From assembly GCF_004917065.1 (NCBI RefSeq), contig NZ_SSYA01000003.1, positions 890,318 to 954,317 on the forward strand: a stretch of DNA of 64,000 nucleotides. The letters run 5' to 3'. Positions 58,926-64,000 of this stretch are shown piece by piece. The number at the start of each line of letters is the position of its first letter. The stretch's first letter is position 1. Source of the stretch: Geomonas ferrireducens. Lineage in GTDB: Bacteria > Desulfobacterota > Desulfuromonadia > Geobacterales > Geobacteraceae. The notes under the pieces are model-generated. The model did no database searches and was not told where the DNA came from. It worked only from the letters and a program-made list of their open reading frames with translations. The translations under genes were made by a program, and so were the position numbers.

Positions 58926-60044
58926 ATGAAAATCCTTTATATCTTCCCTGGCCCAGTATATGGCATGACCTCGGATCACTTCCAACGGAGGTACAGGCTT
59001 TTGTCCGAAGTTTTCTCAGGCTACGTCTTGACCGCTTCCAGTTCGCCAGTGGATATTTCCGTCGGCGGTTTTCAGTGCTGCGCCTGTAAGCACATCGATG
59101 GTTTCGGAGGACGGCTACGCTTTGTGTTGTTCTGCCTCAGGAAAATCCTGGCCTTGAAAAACATCGATATTGTAGTTGCTTACGACCCTCTTCTCACAGG
59201 TGTTATTGGGTACGTGGCTAAGATTATCCTGAATGCTAAGCTTGTTGTCGAACTCAACGGTGTTTATACCTCATCGCATGTTTGGGAAGGAGCTACTAAC
59301 AAATTGTCTCCTAGGTTTCGCGCCCTTTTATTTCCATTGCTCGCCCAGTTTGTTTTATCACGCGCATGTGGAATAAAACTCACCTATCCTGAACAACTCG
59401 AACCTTTTAAAATAAACAGAAAAAATAAAATAATAAGATCTTTTTCCAATTATACTAATACCGAACTGTTTAAAAACATAGAGGAACGAAAAGAAATTCT
59501 ATTCGTAGGGTTTCCGTTCAAGTTAAAGGGCGTAGATGTACTCATAAAAGCTTTCAAGCGAATATCAGGCCGTCATCCGGATTGGTATTTGAAGATTTTG
59601 GGATGGTACCCTGATCCCGTTGAACTTAATGACGAGATTGGCGGACATCCGAGGATAGTTTATCACCCCCCGGTACCTTCGTGCGAGATGCCAGATCATA
59701 TCGGACGGTGCGGGTTTTTAGTGCTGCCATCACGAACGGAGGCTATGGGGCGGGTTCTGCTGGAGGCGATGTCTGCAGGAAAGGCTCGTATCGGGTCCCG
59801 CGTGGATGGTATACCCACTGTTATTGCCGACGGTGTAGATGGAATTTTGGTAGAGCCTTCTGATATAGATGCTCTTGCCGAAAAGATGGAAACCCTGATT
59901 GTCTGCCCAGAGGTGAGGTACCAACTCGGTCGTGCCGGGCAGCTTCGTGCAGCAAGAGAATTTTGCTGGGAGGCGTACTTCAAGCATGTCGTCGACTTCT
60001 ATGACGATGTGAAAAACAACGAGAGGAATTGCATTGAAGGATAA
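58926..60044 (+). CDS. GT4-family glycosyltransferase
   Basis: This 372-residue GT-B enzyme starts MKILYIFPGPVYGMTSDHFQRRY. The donor domain has ILFVGFPFKLKGVDVLIKAF and LPSRTEAMGRVLLEAMSAGK, both GT4 marks. It is A/T-richer in the middle (59400-59500). It overlaps the ligase/polymerase gene downstream by 11 bp. The sugar is unknown. Confidence 0.85.
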   Translation: MKILYIFPGPVYGMTSDHFQRRYRLLSEVFSGYVLTASSSPVDISVGGFQCCACKHIDGFGGRLRFVLFCLRKILALKNIDIVVAYDPLLTGVIGYVAKIILNAKLVVELNGVYTSSHVWEGATNKLSPRFRALLFPLLAQFVLSRACGIKLTYPEQLEPFKINRKNKIIRSFSNYTNTELFKNIEERKEILFVGFPFKLKGVDVLIKAFKRISGRHPDWYLKILGWYPDPVELNDEIGGHPRIVYHPPVPSCEMPDHIGRCGFLVLPSRTEAMGRVLLEAMSAGKARIGSRVDGIPTVIADGVDGILVEPSDIDALAEKMETLIVCPEVRYQLGRAGQLRAAREFCWEAYFKHVVDFYDDVKNNERNCIEG

Positions 60045-61275
60045 CAGCGGTTTCAAAAATAAATGGCTCGTTGCTGTTGCTGTGTATCTGTGCGTTGATC
60101 TTGGCAGGCTGCAGGATCTTTTCCCTTTTCTTTCCCATGTCTGGCCCGGTGCACTAATGACGGTGGTCCTGATGGCTTTTCTTGTATCCAGTGGGGATCT
60201 GACTGACAGTTTTGTCAAGGGGTTGCCTCAGACTAGAAATATCCTTCTTTTTGTAGTCCTACTATTCTGCTACGTACCTTTCGCTACCGCCCCTCGTGCA
60301 GCGTTCAACGCTGCTCTTGGTGTTTCCTTGTTCTTGCCGGTCGTTTTGTCTTGCCTCGTTATCATAGACTCGCGCGAAAAATTCGAAAGTGTATGCAAGT
60401 TCTTGTGCCTGCTCTTTCTTTTTATTGGTGTGTTCGCCCTGGCTCATTCAGGTCGTGGTCCAGGCGGTTCGGTGGGTGACGAAAACGACGTTGGGTTGTA
60501 TCTGGTGAGTTTTCTGCCGTTCACATTTTTCCTGCTCTCACAGGCTACATCCAGAAAAGGGCAGGCCTTGTGGACCCTTTCTGCCATTGTTTCCCTTGCA
60601 GCCATTGTTATGACAAAGTCAAGGGGATCACTTGTCGGATTAATCGTCATGGCAGCGGCGTACTGGATTTTTGGGAAACGGAAGCTTTTGCTTATATCCA
60701 TCACCCTTTTAGTCGCATTGGCCTTCACTTATTTGACTGATGACGACTACAAGGCGAAGATGCTGACGATAACAGCCACCTCGGAGGGGACTGCAAATGA
60801 AAGGATCCTTTCTTGGAATGCCGCGTGGAAGATGTTCTTGGACCGACCGTTGGGCGTAGGAGGCAACAATTTCCCTAGGCACTTTTCGGAGTACCAGTCG
60901 ACCGACCTGCGGCGCGACATGTGGGGAAGGGTTGCCCACTCCCTTTGGTTTACTTTGCTTCCGGAAACTGGAATCATAGGGGCATACCTGTACTTTGCCC
61001 TCGTCTATAGGAACTTCAAGGATGTTTTTGCCGTAAAGCGGCGTCATCCTCACGAGGAATTGCAGCAAAGGTTCTATGTGTCCATGTCGAATGCTCTTTT
61101 GGCCTCGCTGATAGGATTTTTCGCGGCTGCATCATTTCTTTCTGTTCTTTACTATCCGATTTTCTGGTATCTGACCGCGCTAATTGTGTGTTTGAGAAAT
61201 ATCTCCTTACTGGATGCATCTGTCGCAATTAAAAATTTCACCCCTAATGGCTCACGGAGTGTGGATGGTTTCTAA
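60034..61275 (+). CDS. O-antigen ligase/polymerase family membrane protein
   Basis: A TTG at 60034 with GAGAGG seven bases upstream starts this 413-residue protein with about 11 membrane spans. The periplasmic loop with RILSWNAAWKMFLDRPLGVGGNNFPRHF and AHSLWFTLLPETGIIGAYLYFAL is the Wzy_C ligase/polymerase signature. It likely polymerises repeats or transfers the finished polymer. It overlaps the next gene by 11 bp. Confidence 0.88.
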   Translation: MKDNSGFKNKWLVAVAVYLCVDLGRLQDLFPFLSHVWPGALMTVVLMAFLVSSGDLTDSFVKGLPQTRNILLFVVLLFCYVPFATAPRAAFNAALGVSLFLPVVLSCLVIIDSREKFESVCKFLCLLFLFIGVFALAHSGRGPGGSVGDENDVGLYLVSFLPFTFFLLSQATSRKGQALWTLSAIVSLAAIVMTKSRGSLVGLIVMAAAYWIFGKRKLLLISITLLVALAFTYLTDDDYKAKMLTITATSEGTANERILSWNAAWKMFLDRPLGVGGNNFPRHFSEYQSTDLRRDMWGRVAHSLWFTLLPETGIIGAYLYFALVYRNFKDVFAVKRRHPHEELQQRFYVSMSNALLASLIGFFAAASFLSVLYYPIFWYLTALIVCLRNISLLDASVAIKNFTPNGSRSVDGF

Positions 61276-62428
61276 AGACGCCGACATTGCCGAGACACTG
61301 GCCGTCCCCCCCCGCAAGGTCCTTCATCTGCGGAGTTCGGGAGGCGTTTTGGGCGCCGAAAACGTGATCATTGAAGTGGCCAAGCACTCCGATGGATTCG
61401 GGTACCACTCGATAGTCGGTACTTTGAACGATGTCAGAGATGCGAAGGCGGAGTTCATGTTGACGGCAAAGGAGCTTGGCCTTTCAACGATCGGTTTCAA
61501 ATGCAAAGGTAAGTTGGATCTCGCCTGTGCCTTAGGGATCAGGCGGTTTGTCGCCAGCTCTAATATCGATCTCGTCCATTGTCACGGATACAAGGAAGAT
61601 TTTTACGCTATCCTCAGCAGGATCGATGTCCCTATGATCGCGACGAACCACCTGTGGAAGACCACATCCGTGTCGTTGCGAATTTATAAAGCCCTGGACC
61701 TCAGATTGCTGCGTATGTTTGATCTGGTAACAGGTGTTTCTGATGAAATTGTCACCGAGATGAGGGAGGTAGGAATCACGGGTGCAGTGAAGGTCTCTAA
61801 TGGCGTTGATGTCGCCGCCTTCAATATTGACACAAAGCCAAGTGACTTGGCGAGTGAATTAGGCATTAATTCTGGCTGCACCGTTTTGGGCATGATTTCG
61901 AGCCTCACCCCTGAAAAGAACCATGAACTAGCTCTTCAGGCGTTATCAAGAATTGGTAGTGAAGATGTCAAGCTTCTCATAGTCGGCGATGGCCCTCTTG
62001 ATAGTGTTCTGAAGGCACGTGTTTCACAGGCCGGATTAGGATCAAGAGTGCTTTTCCTCGGAAGGCGCAGTGATGTTCGGAAAATACTTTCCCTGATCGA
62101 TATATTTCTTCTCCCGTCGTTGCAGGAAGGGTTGCCGATGGCCCTTTTGGAGGCGATGGCTTGTGGGAAGGCTGTCATTGCCTCTAAAGTGGGTGATGCC
62201 AAAAAACTTGTCACATCTGGTACCAACGGTTTGCTGGTACACTCCTGTGATACGGACGGGCTTGTTGCAGCAATAGAGACTTTGCTGGCAAATCCATCCA
62301 TGGTTGCCGCGCTTGGGCGACAGGCAAGGAGAACCGTGGTCGAACAGTTCAGCTCGCGCCGAATGACAGCCCAGTACTGTGAACTCTACGACCGGTTGCT
62401 TGGCCCTAAACAGAGGGGTAATCAGTGA
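61265..62428 (+). CDS. GT4-family glycosyltransferase
   Basis: The ATG at 61265 has CGGAG five bases upstream and gives 387 residues starting MVSKDADIAETLAVPP. N-terminal KVLHLRSSGGVLGAENVIIEVAKH and donor-site PSLQEGLPMALLEAMACGKAVIAS identify a GT4 enzyme. A C8 tract at 61306-61313 lies only 14 codons from the start. It overlaps the ligase gene and the next gene by 11 and 4 bp. Confidence 0.86.
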   Translation: MVSKDADIAETLAVPPRKVLHLRSSGGVLGAENVIIEVAKHSDGFGYHSIVGTLNDVRDAKAEFMLTAKELGLSTIGFKCKGKLDLACALGIRRFVASSNIDLVHCHGYKEDFYAILSRIDVPMIATNHLWKTTSVSLRIYKALDLRLLRMFDLVTGVSDEIVTEMREVGITGAVKVSNGVDVAAFNIDTKPSDLASELGINSGCTVLGMISSLTPEKNHELALQALSRIGSEDVKLLIVGDGPLDSVLKARVSQAGLGSRVLFLGRRSDVRKILSLIDIFLLPSLQEGLPMALLEAMACGKAVIASKVGDAKKLVTSGTNGLLVHSCDTDGLVAAIETLLANPSMVAALGRQARRTVVEQFSSRRMTAQYCELYDRLLGPKQRGNQ

Positions 62429-63675
62429 GAATTCTTTGGCTTTCACACCTGATCCCTTATCCGCCCAAAGCAGGGGTTCTCTTGCGCAGCTACAATCTGT
62501 TGTTGCAGCTAGCAAGAGTCCATGATGTGGATTTGCTATCCTTTGTTCAAATGGGATATCTTGAGACTTTTTATCCCTCCTACGAGTCCGGAATAGCGGA
62601 CACGCGCCAAGCCCTCTCAGCATTTTGCAAACATGTGGAGTTTATCCCCATCCCGTCGGAGCAGCGTCCACTGGGTAAATATTTCCTTGCCGCAAAAAGC
62701 CTTTTTACTAAGAAACCGTATTCCATCAACTGGCTCAGCTCTCCGTTGTACTCAAAGTCCCTCTCACGCCTTGTTGCGGAAAACCGTTATGATATCATAC
62801 ATTTTGATACCATAAGTTTGGCGCCATACCGCTTGTTTTGCCCAAGCGTTAAGACTGTGTTGGATCACCACAATATAGAATCACATATGATGTTAAGAAG
62901 GGCGGAGAACGCACATCTGCTGGCACGGCCCTATTACTGGCAGGAGGGGCTTCGCCTTCGATCATACGAAAGAAAAGTTTGTTCCCACTTCGATCTTCAT
63001 ATCACCTGTTCCGAACTTGATGCCCAGAGGCTTCTCAAGGTTGACCCGGGCCTTTCTGTAAAAGTGATGCCAAACGGCGTCGATCCTTTGTACTTTTGTC
63101 CAGCAGGGCGCAATACCGCTGACAAGACAGTGATATTCGTGGGGTCTATGAACTGGTACCCGAATGTAGAGGCAATGCGCTATTTCATAAGCGCTGTATG
63201 GCCGGCGCTCAAGCGTGAGGTTCCTGATGCCAAGCTTCACGTTGTTGGGGCGCATCCGCCCCGATCGCTATTAGACCTTGCCCAATTAGATCCATCCATC
63301 ACATTTTTTGGATTTGTGAGTGATGTCCGGCCGTACCTTGAAGAAGCCACCGTCTACGTCTGCCCCATTACTGATGGCGGAGGGACTAAACTGAAGTTGC
63401 TTGATGCTTTTGCCATGGGGAAGGCGGTTGTAGCTCACCCCATCGCCTGTGAGGGCATCAATGCCAAACATGGTGAAAGCATCATGTTGGCAACAACTGC
63501 TGAGGAGTTCGTTTCGAGAATACGTGAGCTTTTCGCCGATGCGAGTTTGAGAGGTGTTATTGGAGGGAATGCCAGAAAATTGGTGCTTTCCCAATACGCC
63601 TATGACTCGATCGGAAGGGATTTGTGCGAGAGCTATGAACGGCTCTGCGGCCTGGGGAGTGAGATTAAGAGATGA
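62425..63675 (+). CDS. PEP-CTERM/EpsH-type sugar transferase (stp1-like)
   Basis: This 416-residue GT4-type protein starts at a GTG and reads MRILWLSHLIPYPPKAGVLLRSYNLLLQLARVHDVDLLSF, the distinctive opening of the exosortase-linked TIGR03087 family. Donor-site segments include VIFVGSMNWYPNVEAM and VYVCPITDGGGTKLKLLDAFAMGKAVVAHP. Its presence here ties the variable glycan module back to the XrtA locus. Confidence 0.88.
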   Translation: MRILWLSHLIPYPPKAGVLLRSYNLLLQLARVHDVDLLSFVQMGYLETFYPSYESGIADTRQALSAFCKHVEFIPIPSEQRPLGKYFLAAKSLFTKKPYSINWLSSPLYSKSLSRLVAENRYDIIHFDTISLAPYRLFCPSVKTVLDHHNIESHMMLRRAENAHLLARPYYWQEGLRLRSYERKVCSHFDLHITCSELDAQRLLKVDPGLSVKVMPNGVDPLYFCPAGRNTADKTVIFVGSMNWYPNVEAMRYFISAVWPALKREVPDAKLHVVGAHPPRSLLDLAQLDPSITFFGFVSDVRPYLEEATVYVCPITDGGGTKLKLLDAFAMGKAVVAHPIACEGINAKHGESIMLATTAEEFVSRIRELFADASLRGVIGGNARKLVLSQYAYDSIGRDLCESYERLCGLGSEIKR

Positions 63676-63718
63676 CGCCTGCGTGAAGATGGCTGGCTTG
63701 TTTGCAGGGGAGGGGCGT

Positions 63719-64000
63719 ATGAGCAGGCAAAAGGTGACTGAATTCTTTGACCAAAATGTGGGGGACTATCAGTCCAAGCATTACGGGGAATCCGTAAGAA
63801 CCTTCATGACAGTGCGGCTGGAAGCTGTGCTTCAGAATGTTGATCGGCTGTCCTTGTCTCGGGGCGCCAAAGTTCTGGACGCAGGTTGCGGCCCTGGAGC
63901 GTTGGTGGAAGCCCTGGCACGGCGCGGGCTCGGGGTCTCCGGGCTAGATGTCTCTGAGAATATGCTTGTCCGTACGGCTGAAAGGATGGAGTCCTTAGGA
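63719..64000 (+). CDS. Class I SAM-dependent methyltransferase (partial, runs off the right edge)
   Basis: The first 94 codons start after GGGAGGGG with MSRQKVTEFFDQNVGDYQSKHYGES. The SAM-binding motif I is complete (VLDAGCGPGALVEAL) and GLDVSENML follows. It may methylate a sugar in the glycan. The C-terminus is outside the window. Confidence 0.87.
   Translation, partial: MSRQKVTEFFDQNVGDYQSKHYGESVRTFMTVRLEAVLQNVDRLSLSRGAKVLDAGCGPGALVEALARRGLGVSGLDVSENMLVRTAERMESLG

Overview
The window is a GC-rich bacterial chromosome segment that reads as a member of the Geobacteraceae (Desulfuromonadota). The pointers are a large NAD-type glutamate dehydrogenase, a short GSU3473-like protein, a lexA promoter box close to the pattern I recall for Geobacter, and a long exosortase/PEP-CTERM polysaccharide locus. 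This assignment is inference from gene content; no ribosomal marker is present.

Layout. (1) 1-10069, minus strand: one tightly packed operon for 5-oxoproline (pyroglutamate) and glutamate use. It holds two membrane proteins (DUF969/DUF979), NAD-glutamate dehydrogenase, 5-oxoprolinase subunits PxpB, PxpC and PxpA, an acyl-CoA carboxyltransferase and a biotin carboxylase cut by the window edge. The biotin carboxylase has unusual active-site residues. A promoter overlapping a 19-bp palindrome lies upstream. (2) About 10680-18514: a 7.8-kb integrated element in the 3' end of tRNA-Arg(CCG), with a tyrosine integrase, AlpA-like regulator, TOPRIM primase-like protein, phage-type small proteins and a Sel1-repeat protein. 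It has no capsid, tail or portal genes. (3) 18695-35195: host genes, namely a DUF1573 protein, a zinc-ribbon protein with DFGEFSF repeats, a Tat-type amidase, MutS, a nucleotide-sugar dehydrogenase with a structured leader followed by a diadenylate-cyclase-like protein, the lexA - small protein - dinB SOS operon, an outer-membrane barrel, a ChaN-like protein and an M1 peptidase. (4) 35497-36627: a flagellin with a sigma-28-like promoter and structured leader, then an 84-residue protein that ends like a flagellin C-terminus. (5) 36633-64000: the exosortase/PEP-CTERM locus.

The exosortase locus is the centre of the window. It carries a CAAX-type protease, a PEP-CTERM substrate with a strong sigma-54 promoter, the TPR lipoprotein PrsT, a priming sugar transferase, outer-membrane export protein, chain-length regulator, tyrosine autokinase, AAA ATPase, beta-barrel, deacetylase, FemAB-like transferase, aminotransferase, exosortase and a separate EpsI. 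Then come glycosyltransferases, a flippase fused to a glycosyltransferase, an O-antigen ligase/polymerase and a methyltransferase cut by the right edge. Together these should build, export and modify an exopolysaccharide and sort PEP-CTERM proteins at the envelope. The core is GC-rich with overlapping genes. From about 53.3 kb base composition drops and becomes patchy, as expected for an exchangeable glycan module.

The most interesting items are the diadenylate-cyclase-like gene behind a leader resembling a cyclic-dinucleotide riboswitch core, the flippase-glycosyltransferase fusion with a G9 tract near its joint, the mini-flagellin, the altered biotin carboxylase, and a multibranch RNA candidate inside the integrated element.
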